From assembly GCA_023431055.1 (NCBI GenBank), contig JAEYXX010000123.1, forward strand, positions 31,377-95,376: a stretch of DNA of 64,000 bases, given 5' to 3'. Both the position numbers and the translations under genes were made by a program. The notes under the pieces were generated by a model. That model saw only the letters and a program-made list of their open reading frames with translations, was not told the origin of the DNA and ran no database searches. Origin of the DNA: Pseudomonadota bacterium. GTDB lineage: Bacteria > Pseudomonadota > Gammaproteobacteria > Pseudomonadales > Pseudomonadaceae. Of this stretch, positions 50,135 through 59,301 are shown one piece after another (positions within the stretch are counted from its first letter, which is position 1; each line of letters starts with the position of its first letter).

Positions 50135-50872
50135 ATGTACAGCAAGTGTCGAGTCAAGGTTGCTCTGGTGGGGGACTTCAATGCGGCGATCACCGCGCAC
50201 CGGGCCATTCCTGAGGCGTTGCGTCTGGCCAGCGAGGCCCTGGGTGTGGCAGTCGAGCATGACTGGCTGGCCACCGACAGTATTCAGGATGACGCCGCGC
50301 TGATGGCCTATGACGGCATCTGGTGCGTGCCTGGCAGCCCCTATGCCGCCACCGAGGGCGCGCTACGCGCCATTCGTTTTGCTCGTGAGCAGGGTGTGCC
50401 CTTTCTCGGCACCTGTGGCGGCTTCCAGCATGCGCTGCTCGAATACGCGCGCAACCGCCTGGGCTGGACCGATGCCGAGCATGCCGAGCTGTCGCCGCAA
50501 GCGCCAAATCCGCTGATTGCGCCGCTGACCTGTGCGTTGCTGGATGTCAGCGAGCATGTGCATCTGCTTTCCGGTTCCCGGATTGCCGAGCTCTATGGCG
50601 TACGTGAGATCAGCGAGCAGTACCTGTGCCGTTATGGTCTTGCTGACGCTTTCGTCGAGCCATTGATGGCACAGGCGCTGAAGGCCTCCGGGCATGACGA
50701 GTCCGGGGCGGTGCGTGCCATCGAGCTGGAAGATCATCCGTTCTTCATTGCCACTTTGTTCCAGCCCGAGCGTGCGGCGCTGGAGGGTCGTCTGCCGCCA
50801 CTGGTCGCCGGTCTGGTCGGTGCCTGTGCGGTGCAGTCGGTGCACGAGGCGCACCTGGCCATGGCCTCATGA
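50135..50872 (+). CDS. Glutamine amidotransferase-like protein (CTP synthase C-terminal type), His replaced
   Basis: A 245-residue class I GATase-like protein. It begins CRVKVALVGDFNAAITAHRAIPEAL, has the nucleophile elbow LGTCGGFQHALLEYAR with C94, but at the usual His-Pro-Glu site reads TLFQPERA (Q210, E212), so the catalytic His is missing. This matches the group called 'CTP synthase C-terminal region-related'. The ATG at 50135 has a GAGGGGG ribosome site; an earlier ATG (50114) would add 7 residues. It overlaps the ABM gene by 4 bases; reaction unknown. Confidence 0.8.
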   Translation: MYSKCRVKVALVGDFNAAITAHRAIPEALRLASEALGVAVEHDWLATDSIQDDAALMAYDGIWCVPGSPYAATEGALRAIRFAREQGVPFLGTCGGFQHALLEYARNRLGWTDAEHAELSPQAPNPLIAPLTCALLDVSEHVHLLSGSRIAELYGVREISEQYLCRYGLADAFVEPLMAQALKASGHDESGAVRAIELEDHPFFIATLFQPERAALEGRLPPLVAGLVGACAVQSVHEAHLAMAS

Positions 50873-51195
50873 TCGCCGCTACACCGCAGCCACCCTATTA
50901 CGTGGTGATCTTCACCTCGCAGCGCACCGAGGTGGACGCCGGTTATGCCGAGGCGGCGCAGCGCATGCTGGAACTGGCCGCGCAGCAGCCCGGCTTTCTT
51001 GGTGTGGAGTCGGCGCGCAGTGATGGCCTGGGTATCACGCTGTCCTACTGGCAGAGCGAGGAGGCCATCTGTGCCTGGCGCGAGCATGCCGAGCACAGCG
51101 TCGTGCGTGAACAGGGACGAGCCGACTGGTACGCCGCCTTTGCTACGCGGGTGGCCAAGGTCGAGCGTGCCTACAGCTTCTCGCGTTCTGCTTGA
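50869..51195 (+). CDS. Antibiotic biosynthesis monooxygenase (ABM) domain protein
   Basis: A 108-residue dimeric alpha+beta barrel (ferredoxin-like) protein: YYVVIFTSQRTEVDAGYAEAAQRMLELAAQQPGFLGVESAR, then SYWQSEEAICAWREHAEH, which is the ABM pattern. Members can be small monooxygenases or heme-handling proteins; no cofactor site can be read here. ATGA overlap with the gene before it indicates a two-gene operon. Confidence 0.85.
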   Translation: MIAATPQPPYYVVIFTSQRTEVDAGYAEAAQRMLELAAQQPGFLGVESARSDGLGITLSYWQSEEAICAWREHAEHSVVREQGRADWYAAFATRVAKVERAYSFSRSA

Positions 51196-51223
51196 GCGCC
51201 GGCGGCAAGCCGGCAGACCGGGG

Positions 51224-51241
51224 TGTAAGGTTTTTCTTACG
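51224..51241 (+). promoter_or_regulatory. PhhR/TyrR-like operator upstream of hpd
   Basis: TGTAAG-N6-CTTACG resembles the TyrR-box TGTAAA-N6-TTTACA bound by PhhR, the activator of phenylalanine and tyrosine catabolism in Pseudomonas. It lies 178 bases before hpd. It could also fold as a short hairpin GTAAG-GTTTTT-CTTAC. Confidence 0.4.
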
Positions 51242-51418
51242 ACAGGCGGGGCGTTGCCTGCATTGCGCGCCTGGCGTAACGAAAGTTTGCCACTGCTGCG
51301 CTCGACTGCTGTGTCGAAGTGTCGCAAGCCATCTTGAGAGCGCGTCTGCGCTCGGTTGTCATGGGGTTGTCCGCAGAGCATTCGTGCACTGCCATAACAA
51401 TGACAATCAGGAGGCAAG

Positions 51419-52501
51419 ATGAACGCCGTGGCCAAGATCGAGCAGCACAATCCCATCGGAACCGACGGTTTCGAGTTCGTTGAATTCACCGCACCGACTG
51501 CCGAAGGTATCGAGCAACTGCGTCAGTTGTTCACCGCCATGGGCTTCACCGAAACCGCCAAGCACCGCTCGAAAGAGGTATGGCTGTTCCAGCAGCACGA
51601 CATCAACATCGTGCTCAATGGCAGTCCCACCGGCCACGTACGTGCCTTCGGCGAGAAGCATGGCCCCAGTGCCTGCGCCATGGCCTTCCGGGTCAAGAAC
51701 GCCGCCCAGGCCGCCGCCTACGTCGAGCAGCAGGGGGCCAAACTGGTGGGCAGCCACGCCAACTTCGGCGAGCTGAACATTCCATGCGTCGAAGGCATCG
51801 GCGGCTCTCTGCTGTATCTGGTCGACCGCTATGGCGACAAGAGCATCTATGACGTCGACTTCGAGTACATCGAAGGCCGCGGCCCCAACGACAATGCTGT
51901 CGGTCTGCAGTGCATCGACCACCTGACCCACAACGTGCGCCGCGGGCAGATGGACGTGTGGTCCGGCTTCTACGAGCGTATCGCCAACTTCCGCGAGATC
52001 CGCTACTTCGATATCGAAGGCAAGCTCACCGGCCTGTTCTCCCGCGCCATGACCGCGCCGTGCGGCAAGATCCGCATCCCGATCAACGAGTCGGCCGACG
52101 ACAAGTCGCAGATTGAGGAATTCATCCGCGAATACCACGGCGAAGGCATCCAGCACATCGCCCTGAGCACCGACGATATCTATGCCACCGTGCGCCAACT
52201 GCGCGCCAATGGCGTGGACTTCATGACCACCCCGGACACCTACTACGAGAAGGTCGACAGCCGCGTCGCCGGCCATGGCGAGCCGACCGAGGTACTGCGT
52301 GAACTGAACATCCTGATCGATGGCGCGCCGGGCGATGACGGCATTCTGCTGCAGATCTTCACCAACACGGTGATCGGCCCGATCTTCTTCGAGATCATCC
52401 AGCGCAAGGGCAACCAGGGGTTCGGCGAGGGCAACTTCAAGGCGCTGTTCGAGTCGATCGAGGAAGACCAGCTGCGTCGCGGTGTGATCTCCGAGGAGTG
52501 A
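51419..52501 (+). CDS. hpd: 4-hydroxyphenylpyruvate dioxygenase
   Basis: A 360-residue Fe(II) enzyme converting 4-hydroxyphenylpyruvate to homogentisate. Iron ligands: H168 (IDHLTHNV), H246 (IQHIALSTDD) and E325 (PIFFEIIQR); the product-site C-terminal helix GFGEGNFKALFESIEEDQLRRG is typical. AGGAGG lies 7 bases before ATG. First gene of hpd-hmgA-fahA-maiA. Confidence 0.96.
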   Translation: MNAVAKIEQHNPIGTDGFEFVEFTAPTAEGIEQLRQLFTAMGFTETAKHRSKEVWLFQQHDINIVLNGSPTGHVRAFGEKHGPSACAMAFRVKNAAQAAAYVEQQGAKLVGSHANFGELNIPCVEGIGGSLLYLVDRYGDKSIYDVDFEYIEGRGPNDNAVGLQCIDHLTHNVRRGQMDVWSGFYERIANFREIRYFDIEGKLTGLFSRAMTAPCGKIRIPINESADDKSQIEEFIREYHGEGIQHIALSTDDIYATVRQLRANGVDFMTTPDTYYEKVDSRVAGHGEPTEVLRELNILIDGAPGDDGILLQIFTNTVIGPIFFEIIQRKGNQGFGEGNFKALFESIEEDQLRRGVISEE

Positions 52502-52505
52502 TGCC

Positions 52506-53639
52506 ATGAGCCGCCAATGGATCCGCTTTCCCCTGCGTGAAGGCGAGTGCTCGCGCCAGGCGCATTGCGACCTGCCGCAGGGCACCTACGAGCGCGAGAT
52601 GGGCCGTGAGGGCTTCTTCGGCCCCACCGCGCACCTGCACCACAAGCATCCGCCCACCGGCTGGATCGACTGGGAAGGCCCGCTGCGCCCGCATGCGTTC
52701 AACTTCAACGACATCCCCAGCGAGCGCGATTGCCCGCTGGCTGCGCCGCTGACCCTGCACAACGCCGACGTCAAGCTGCGCGTCTGGCGCACCCACGGCG
52801 CCATGCGCCATCTGGTGCGCAACGCCGATGGTGACGAGTTGCTGTTCGTGCATGAAGGCAGTGGTCATTTCTACTGCGATTTCGGCCATCTGGAGTACCG
52901 CGATGGCGATTACCTGCTGATCCCGCGTGGCACCGCCTGGCGCATCGAGGCCAGCACGCCGAGCTACTTCCTGCTGATCGAGAACACCGACGGTGCTTAT
53001 CAGTTGCCGGACAAGGGTCTGCTCGGGCCGCAGGCGATCTTCGACCTGGCGGTGCTGGAGCACCCGCATATCGACGACGCCTTCAGGGCGCAGCAGGACG
53101 AGAACACCTGGCAGATCAGGATCAAGCGGCGCAATCAGATCAGCACCGTGACCTACCCGTACAACCCGCTGGATGTGGTCGGCTGGCACGGCGACAACAC
53201 TGTGGTGCGCCTGAACTGGCGCGACATCCGCCCACTGATCAGCCATCGCTACCACCTGCCGCCGTCGGTGCACACCACCTTCGTTGCCAATGGTTTCGTG
53301 ATCTGCACCTTCACTCCACGGCCGGTGGAATCCGATCCCGGTGCGCTCAAGGTGCCGTTCTTCCACAACAACGACGACTACGACGAAGTGCTGTTCTATC
53401 ACCGTGGCAACTTCTTCAGCCGCGACAACATCGAGCAGGGCATGGTCACCCTGCACCCGTGCGGTTTCCCCCATGGGCCACACCCCAAGGCGCTGAAGAA
53501 GAGCCAGGAGGATCCGGCCACCTTCATCGACGAGGTGGCGGTGATGATCGACACCCGCCGCGCCCTGGACGTGGCCGATGCCGCCGGCGCGGTGGACGTG
53601 GCCGAGTACGTCAACTCCTGGCGCGCGCCGGGTTTGTAG
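52506..53639 (+). CDS. hmgA: Homogentisate 1,2-dioxygenase, short (Shewanella-like) form
   Basis: A 377-residue cupin-type iron dioxygenase opening homogentisate to maleylacetoacetate. It is about 55 residues shorter than the P. aeruginosa/human enzyme (about 430-445) and resembles the short form I recall from Shewanella. The cupin core is seen in ELLFVHEGSGHFYCDFGHLEYRDGDYLLIPRGTAWR; likely iron ligands lie in FFHNNDDYDEVLFYHRG and CGFPHGPHP. It starts 4 bases after hpd. Confidence 0.85.
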   Translation: MSRQWIRFPLREGECSRQAHCDLPQGTYEREMGREGFFGPTAHLHHKHPPTGWIDWEGPLRPHAFNFNDIPSERDCPLAAPLTLHNADVKLRVWRTHGAMRHLVRNADGDELLFVHEGSGHFYCDFGHLEYRDGDYLLIPRGTAWRIEASTPSYFLLIENTDGAYQLPDKGLLGPQAIFDLAVLEHPHIDDAFRAQQDENTWQIRIKRRNQISTVTYPYNPLDVVGWHGDNTVVRLNWRDIRPLISHRYHLPPSVHTTFVANGFVICTFTPRPVESDPGALKVPFFHNNDDYDEVLFYHRGNFFSRDNIEQGMVTLHPCGFPHGPHPKALKKSQEDPATFIDEVAVMIDTRRALDVADAAGAVDVAEYVNSWRAPGL

Positions 53640-53652
53640 GATTAAACGAAGC

Positions 53653-53706
53653 TGTGGGAGCGAGCTCTGCTCGCGAAGCTTTTTGTTCGGTCAGGGTTCG
53701 CTCCTA
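53653..53706. repeat. Palindromic repeat between hmgA and fahA
   Basis: TGTGGGAGCGAGCTCTGCTC and GCGAA on the left face TTCGCTCCTAC on the right. A variant of the GTGGGAG repeats with a different interior. Confidence 0.7.
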
Positions 53707-53729
53707 CCTCAGATTTCGAAGGATTACCG

Positions 53730-54716
53730 ATGAAACTCGCATCACTGAATCAAGGCCGCGATGGCGTGCTGATCGTCGTTTCCCGCGATCTGACCCGCGC
53801 CGTCGTTGTGCCGCAGATCGCGTTCACTCTGCAGGCTGCGCTGGACGACTGGGCCGTGACCCGGCCCAAGCTCGAAGCGGTCTATCAGCGCCTCAACGAT
53901 GGCCTGGAAGAGGGCGCCTTCGCTTTCGATCAGGCCGCCTGCCACAGCCCGTTGCCGCGTGCCTACCACTGGGCCGATGGCAGCGCCTACGTCAATCACG
54001 TCGAGCTGGTGCGCAAGGCGCGTGGCGCCGAGATGCCGGAATCCTTCTGGCACGACCCGCTGATGTACCAGGGCGGCGCCGATGCCTTTATCCCGCCGTA
54101 CAGCCCGATTCGCCTGGCCGACGAAGCCTGGGGTATCGACCTGGAAGCCGAGCTGGCGGTGATCACCGACGACGTGCCGATGGGCGCCACGCCGGCCGAA
54201 GCGGCAGGGCATATCCGCCTGCTGATGCTGGTCAACGACGTGTCCCTGCGCAACCTGATCCCCGGCGAGCTGGCCAAGGGCTTCGGTTTCTACCAGAGCA
54301 AACCATCGTCGAGCTTCTCTCCGGTGGCGGTCACCCCGGACGAGCTGGGCGAAAGCTGGAAGGATGGCAAGGTGCACCGGCCGCTGGTCTCGCATATCAA
54401 CGGCGCGTTGTTCGGCCAGCCGGATGCCGGCGTGGACATGACCTTCAACTTCCCCACGCTGGTGGCGCATGCGGCCAAGACCCGGCCGTTGGGTGCCGGC
54501 ACCATCATCGGTTCCGGCACCGTTTCCAACTACGACCGCAGCGCCGGATCGAGTTGCCTGGCAGAGAAACGCATGCTGGAGATCGTTGAGCAGGGCGAAG
54601 CGAAGACGCCGTTCCTCAAGTTCGGCGACCGGGTGCGCATCGAAATGTTCGACGCAGCCGGCCAGAGCATCTTCGGCGCCATCGATCAGGTGGTGGAAAA
54701 GTACGAAGCCCGCTGA
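53730..54716 (+). CDS. fahA: Fumarylacetoacetate hydrolase
   Basis: A 328-residue member of the FAH family that splits fumarylacetoacetate into fumarate and acetoacetate. Metal-site segments: WGIDLEAELAVITDDVP (Glu-x-Glu) and LMLVNDVSLRNL (Asp); the oxyanion region is PLGAGTIIGSGTVSN. Shorter than the classic eukaryotic/P. aeruginosa enzyme of about 420-430 residues, matching the short HmgA partner. Followed by a family D repeat and maiA. Confidence 0.88.
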   Translation: MKLASLNQGRDGVLIVVSRDLTRAVVVPQIAFTLQAALDDWAVTRPKLEAVYQRLNDGLEEGAFAFDQAACHSPLPRAYHWADGSAYVNHVELVRKARGAEMPESFWHDPLMYQGGADAFIPPYSPIRLADEAWGIDLEAELAVITDDVPMGATPAEAAGHIRLLMLVNDVSLRNLIPGELAKGFGFYQSKPSSSFSPVAVTPDELGESWKDGKVHRPLVSHINGALFGQPDAGVDMTFNFPTLVAHAAKTRPLGAGTIIGSGTVSNYDRSAGSSCLAEKRMLEIVEQGEAKTPFLKFGDRVRIEMFDAAGQSIFGAIDQVVEKYEAR

Positions 54717-54730
54717 TCTGTGGGGGCGGC

Positions 54731-54798
54731 TGTAGGAGCGGCTTTAGCCGCGATTCTCCAGCAGTCGCTAAAAGCATCGCGGCTAAAGCCGCTCCTAC
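54731..54798. repeat. Palindromic repeat, family D, between fahA and maiA
   Basis: TGTAGGAGCGGCTTTAGCCG and its complement CGGCTAAAGCCGCTCCTAC give arms of nearly 25 bases with few mismatches. It may form a very stable hairpin in the fahA-maiA mRNA. Confidence 0.88.
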
Positions 54799-54825
54799 CA
54801 GGTCGCGTTTCGCAAGGAATCCGCA

Positions 54826-55476
54826 ATGCTGAAACTCTATGGCTATTGGCGCTCCAGCGCCGCCTATCGCGTGCGCATCGCCCTCAACCTCAAGGGCCTG
54901 GCCTATGAGCAGGTGCCCGTGCATCTGGTCAAGGATGGCGGCCAGCAGCACGGCGCCGACTATCGCGCGCTGAACCCGCAGGGGCTGCTGCCGCTGCTGG
55001 TGGACGAGGAGAACGGCGGCGTGCGCATCGCGCAGTCGCTGGCGATCCTCGAATACCTCGAGGAAATCTTCCCGGTGCCGGCGCTGTTGCCGGCCGATCC
55101 AGCCGAACGCGCGCAGGTGCGGGTATTGGCGCTGCATATCGCCTGCGACGTGCACCCGCTGAACAACCTGCGCGTGTTGCAGTACCTGAGTGGTGAGCTG
55201 GGCGCCAGCGACGAGGAGAAGAACGCCTGGTACCGGCACTGGGTCGCGCTCGGTCTTGCAGCGGTGGAGGAGGGCCTGGCCGTATTCGACGGGCGTCTGT
55301 CGCTCGGCGAGCGGCCTGGATATCTGGAAGCCTGTCTGATCCCGCAGCTGTATAATGCGCGGCGTTTTAACTGTGACCTTGCCGCGTACCCACGCATTGT
55401 CGCCATGGCGGCGCGCTGTGAACCCCTGGAGGCCTTCCGACGGGCCGCGCCGGAGGTGCAAGCCGACGCCCAGTGA
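54826..55476 (+). CDS. maiA: Maleylacetoacetate isomerase (GST zeta)
   Basis: A 216-residue glutathione transferase of the zeta class that isomerises maleylacetoacetate to fumarylacetoacetate. The glutathione-site motif SSAAYRVRIALNLKG (about 11-25) and LNPQGLLPLLVDE, IAQSLAILEYLEE are typical. Completes the homogentisate pathway. CAAGGAA lies before the ATG. Confidence 0.93.
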   Translation: MLKLYGYWRSSAAYRVRIALNLKGLAYEQVPVHLVKDGGQQHGADYRALNPQGLLPLLVDEENGGVRIAQSLAILEYLEEIFPVPALLPADPAERAQVRVLALHIACDVHPLNNLRVLQYLSGELGASDEEKNAWYRHWVALGLAAVEEGLAVFDGRLSLGERPGYLEACLIPQLYNARRFNCDLAAYPRIVAMAARCEPLEAFRRAAPEVQADAQ

Positions 55477-55567
55477 CACCTTCGGCTTCAACCCAAGCCT
55501 TGCATTCCGCTGCGCCACGAGCGCGGCGGGTCCGATTCCGTCACAGATAAAAACAAACAGGTGACGC

Positions 55568-57028
55568 ATGACCCGTGAAAAACCGAAGAACCTCTGGCTC
55601 TCGCGCTGGGGTTTCATCCTCGCTGCTACCGGCTCGGCCGTGGGCCTGGGCAACATCTGGAAATTCCCCTACATCACCGGTGAGTACGGCGGCGGCGCCT
55701 TCGTGCTGATGTATCTGGCGTGCATCCTGGCCATTGGCATTCCGGTGATGATGACCGAGATCGCCGTTGGCCGTCGCGGTCGCGGCAGCCCCATCGACGC
55801 CATCGGCCGCGTGGTACGCGAGAACGGCGGCAACCCGCTGTGGAAGGCGGTGGGCGGCATGGCCATGCTCGCCGGCTTCATGATCCTGTGCTTCTACGTG
55901 GTCGTCGCTGGCTGGGCCTTCGCCTATACGTGGAAGATGCTCGACGGCTCGCTGGCCGCCACCAGTGTCGAGGCGCTTGGCGGAGTGTTCGAGGCGCACA
56001 ATGCCAACCCCTGGCAGCTTGGCGGCTGGAGCGTGCTGGTAGCGCTGCTGACCCTGTGGATCGTGGCCAAGGGCGTGCAGAAAGGCATCGAGAATGCCGT
56101 GCGCTGGATGATGCCGGGCCTGGCCCTGATGCTGATTGTGCTGGTCGGCTACGCCTTCACCAGCGGCAGCTTCAAGGCCGGTTTCGATTTCCTGTTCCAT
56201 TTCGACGCCTCGAAGATCACTGGCGAGGCGCTGCTAGCCGCCCTGGGTCATGCCTTCTTCACCCTCAGCCTGGCCTCGGGGGCGATCCTCACCTACGGCT
56301 CGTACATTCCCGACGGTCAGTCCATCGCCCGCACCACCTTCCTGGTCGCCATCTGCGATACCTGTGTGGCGCTGCTGGCTGGCCTTGCGATCTTTCCGAT
56401 CATCTTCGCCAACGGCATGAGTCCGGGCGCAGGGCCAGGTCTGATCTTCATGAGCCTGCCGCTGGCCTTCCAGCAGATGCCATTGGGCACCGCGTTCGGC
56501 GTGCTGTTCTTCGCCATGGTGTCGATCGCCGCGCTGACCTCGGCCATCTCCATGATCGAAGCCACGGTGGCCTATCTGAACGAGAAACACGGTATCAGCC
56601 GTCTGCGTGCAGCGCTGGCTTCCGGCGCCGTGCTGCTGGTGATCAGCCTGCTGGCGATGCTCTCGTTCAACCTGCTGGCCGGCTGGACACCGCTGGGCAA
56701 GAACTTCTTCGACTGGCTGGATTACCTCACCTCGCGCTGGATGATGCCGCTGGGCGGCATCTTCATGGTGGTGCTCGCTGGCTATGCGCTGCGCTGCGAA
56801 ATCATGCGCGACGAACTGGACCTGCCACCTGCAGGCTACGCCCTGTGGCTGTTCATGGTGCGTTACGTCAGCCCGGTGCTGATCATGGTGGTGTTTCTGC
56901 ATGCGCTGGGTTGGCTGCTGTTCGATCCGGTCGCCCAGTGGTACTGGATCGCTGGTGCCATCGGCCTGTTGGCGATCGCGGGTGAAATGCTGCGGCCACG
57001 GGTGATGCCGGTACTTGCCGGACGTTGA
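55568..57028 (+). CDS. Sodium-dependent transporter, NSS family
   Basis: A 486-residue Na+ symporter of the neurotransmitter/LeuT type with about 11 segments. TM1 carries the substrate/Na+ motif GSAVGLGNIWKFPYITGEYGGGAF (in two parts), TM6 has FFTLSLASGAILTYGSYIP. Prokaryotic members carry amino acids such as tyrosine, leucine or tryptophan. Its place just after the tyrosine/homogentisate genes suggests aromatic amino acid uptake, but this is inference. A strong terminator follows. Confidence 0.9.
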   Translation: MTREKPKNLWLSRWGFILAATGSAVGLGNIWKFPYITGEYGGGAFVLMYLACILAIGIPVMMTEIAVGRRGRGSPIDAIGRVVRENGGNPLWKAVGGMAMLAGFMILCFYVVVAGWAFAYTWKMLDGSLAATSVEALGGVFEAHNANPWQLGGWSVLVALLTLWIVAKGVQKGIENAVRWMMPGLALMLIVLVGYAFTSGSFKAGFDFLFHFDASKITGEALLAALGHAFFTLSLASGAILTYGSYIPDGQSIARTTFLVAICDTCVALLAGLAIFPIIFANGMSPGAGPGLIFMSLPLAFQQMPLGTAFGVLFFAMVSIAALTSAISMIEATVAYLNEKHGISRLRAALASGAVLLVISLLAMLSFNLLAGWTPLGKNFFDWLDYLTSRWMMPLGGIFMVVLAGYALRCEIMRDELDLPPAGYALWLFMVRYVSPVLIMVVFLHALGWLLFDPVAQWYWIAGAIGLLAIAGEMLRPRVMPVLAGR

Positions 57029-57048
57029 GCCTGGTCCAGGTCAAGCGG

Positions 57049-57080
57049 GGCGCAGTTTCGTCAGAAACTGCGCCTTTTTT
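57049..57080 (+). terminator. Intrinsic terminator of the NSS transporter gene
   Basis: GGCGCAGTTTC-GTCA-GAAACTGCGCC followed by TTTTTT: an 11-bp perfect stem and T-run. Confidence 0.93.
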
Positions 57081-57227
57081 ATGGTTCGCGTATCGGCAAG
57101 GCGCACAGGTGGTCGGCGAGAAATCGCCGGTTTTTGGGCGCCAATAAGCGGATAATTGCCGAATCTTCCCGTCTCCACGTAAGACTCTGGCTATGCTGCA
57201 AGTAATGCATTGGCTAAGTGCCAGCAC

Positions 57228-57255
57228 TCAAGCGGTGCCACTCTCCTGCCGATAG
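57228..57255 (+). promoter_or_regulatory. FliA (sigma-28) promoter of the MCP gene
   Basis: TCAAG, exactly 15 bases, then GCCGATAG. This matches the Pseudomonas FliA pattern (TCAAG ... GCCGATA) and ends 94 bases before the chemoreceptor start, as expected for a late flagellar/chemotaxis gene. Confidence 0.75.
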
Positions 57256-57348
57256 CCTGTAATAGATATGGCATAGCAGTTGCGTAGCCAGTCGATCAGG
57301 CCGGCCTCACGAGGCGCGGCTATATAAGAAAAATCTGGAGTCGCCGTT

Positions 57349-59298
57349 ATGTTCAAGTCTGCCACACGCCTTTTCGCCAATCTTGCCGTGGGCAAGAAGC
57401 TCCTCATTGGTTTCGGTCTGGTGCTGTTGCTGACAGCCGCCATGACCGTCAGCGGCTACCTTGCCGTCCAGGCGGTATTGAAAGGGCATGAGCAAGTCGG
57501 GGAACTGGCGCAGGTGAACCAGGAGATCCTCCAGGCACGTCGCCTCGAGCGCAACTTCGCCATCGAGCAGACTGAAGACAGCGCCGCGCGCGTACGCGAG
57601 AGCCTGCTCAAGGTGCAGGGCATGCTGGAGCACCTGGGGCAGGATGTGGCCGAAAGCTCGCGCATTCAGACCATGCAGCAAGCCACGTCCGAGTACCTCA
57701 AGCAGTTCGATAACTATGTCGAGCAGCAGGGCAAGGCACGTGAAGCCCGCCAGGATATGCGCACCGCAGCGGCGGAGGCGCGCGATCAGTTCGAGGTGAT
57801 CGAACTGGACATGTATGACGCAGTACGCGAGCTGCGGCTACAGGGCGACCGCCTGCGTGGCAGTGATCCGCTGACCCTGGCAGAAACCGCGTCTGGCCTG
57901 AGCAAGCGCATGCTCGATCTGCGCAGCCAGGAAAGCCTCTACATCATCGATGGTTCGCCAGAAGCGCTGGAGGAGTGGGAGTACGTCAGTGAAGACCTGC
58001 AGACCGTCGCCGGCAGCCTGAAGGTCTGGCTCGAAGACGATCAGAAAGCGGCCATCGACACCGCCTTGCAGGCGCTGACTCTTTACCAGCGTTCCTTCCT
58101 CTACTACCAGCAGCTTCGTGAGCAGAACCAGGCGACCGAGAAGGCCATGATCGAGCGCGCGCGCTCGGTAGTCGATCTCGCCGAGTCGGCCCAGGCCAGC
58201 GCCGAAACCTATATGCGCGCCGATACCCAGCGTGCGCTGGTGATGCTCGGCATCATGGGTGTCGCCGCGGTGGTGCTGGGACTGTGCGCCGCGTTGCTGA
58301 TCACTCGCCTGATCGTCGTACCGCTGCGCCAGACCGTGGCCTTTGCCCAGCGTATTGCGGCGGGCGACCTCAGTCAGGACATCCCGCAGGACCGCCGTGA
58401 CGAAGTCGGACAGCTGCTCGCCGCCATGCAGGACATGACCGTCAGCCTGCGCAACCTGGTCGGTCGCATCGGTGGCGGTGTAGGGCAGATCGCTGCGGCT
58501 GCCGAGCAACTCTCTTCGATCACCGCACAAACCAGCGCTGGTGTGCAGACGCAGAAACTGGAGACCGAACAGACTGCGACTGCCATGCATCAGATGGCGG
58601 CCACCGTGCAGGAAGTGGCGCAGAACGCCGAGCAGGCCTCGCTGGCGGCGCGTGATGCCGATCTGGAGGCGCAGCAGGGCAATCGCGTGGTGCAGCAGGC
58701 GGTGGATCAGATCGACAGCCTGGCCAGCGAAGTGGAGCAGTCGGCCAAGGCGATTGCCGACCTCAATCAGGAGAGCGCGCGTATCGGCACTGTGCTGGAG
58801 GTGATTCGCAACGTCGCCGAGCAGACCAACCTGCTGGCGCTCAACGCTGCCATCGAGGCGGCCCGCGCGGGCGAGCAGGGTCGCGGTTTCGCCGTGGTCG
58901 CCGATGAGGTGCGAGCACTGGCCAAGCGCGCGCAGGACAGCACCGAGGAGATCGAAAGCCTGATCGCCGGGCTGCAGCGCATGGCCAAGGGCGCTGTGCA
59001 GCAGATGGACAGCAGCCGTGACCTGACCCGCCGCACCGTCGAACTGGCTGGCGAGGCCGGTGACGCCCTGGGTCGCATCACCCAGGCGGTCAGCACCATC
59101 GAACAGATGAACCAGCAGATCGCCGCCGCCGCCGAAGAGCAGAGCGCAGTGGCCGAGGCGATCAACGAGAGCGTGACCCGCGTGCGTGACATCGGCGAGC
59201 AGAGTGCCGCAGCCAGTGAGCAGACCGCCGCCTCCAGTGCCGAGCTGGCGCGTCTGGGCGTGGAGCTGCAGGGGCTGGTGCGGCAGTTCCGCACCTGA
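57349..59298 (+). CDS. Methyl-accepting chemotaxis protein
   Basis: A 649-residue transducer. TM1 is at about 17-40, a large all-helical periplasmic domain of about 255 residues follows (about 41-295), TM2 about 298-322 ([21 protein letters not shown]), then HAMP and the cytoplasmic signalling domain with the highly conserved hairpin tip [36 protein letters not shown]. The size and helical pattern fit the helical bimodular (HBM) ligand domain, whose members sense organic acids or polyamines. No C-terminal CheR-binding pentapeptide. Driven by a FliA-type promoter. Confidence 0.92.
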   Translation: MFKSATRLFANLAVGKKLLIGFGLVLLLTAAMTVSGYLAVQAVLKGHEQVGELAQVNQEILQARRLERNFAIEQTEDSAARVRESLLKVQGMLEHLGQDVAESSRIQTMQQATSEYLKQFDNYVEQQGKAREARQDMRTAAAEARDQFEVIELDMYDAVRELRLQGDRLRGSDPLTLAETASGLSKRMLDLRSQESLYIIDGSPEALEEWEYVSEDLQTVAGSLKVWLEDDQKAAIDTALQALTLYQRSFLYYQQLREQNQATEKAMIERARSVVDLAESAQASAETYMRADTQRALVMLGIMGVAAVVLGLCAALLITRLIVVPLRQTVAFAQRIAAGDLSQDIPQDRRDEVGQLLAAMQDMTVSLRNLVGRIGGGVGQIAAAAEQLSSITAQTSAGVQTQKLETEQTATAMHQMAATVQEVAQNAEQASLAARDADLEAQQGNRVVQQAVDQIDSLASEVEQSAKAIADLNQESARIGTVLEVIRNVAEQTNLLALNAAIEAARAGEQGRGFAVVADEVRALAKRAQDSTEEIESLIAGLQRMAKGAVQQMDSSRDLTRRTVELAGEAGDALGRITQAVSTIEQMNQQIAAAAEEQSAVAEAINESVTRVRDIGEQSAAASEQTAASSAELARLGVELQGLVRQFRT

Positions 59299-59301
59299 CC
59301 C

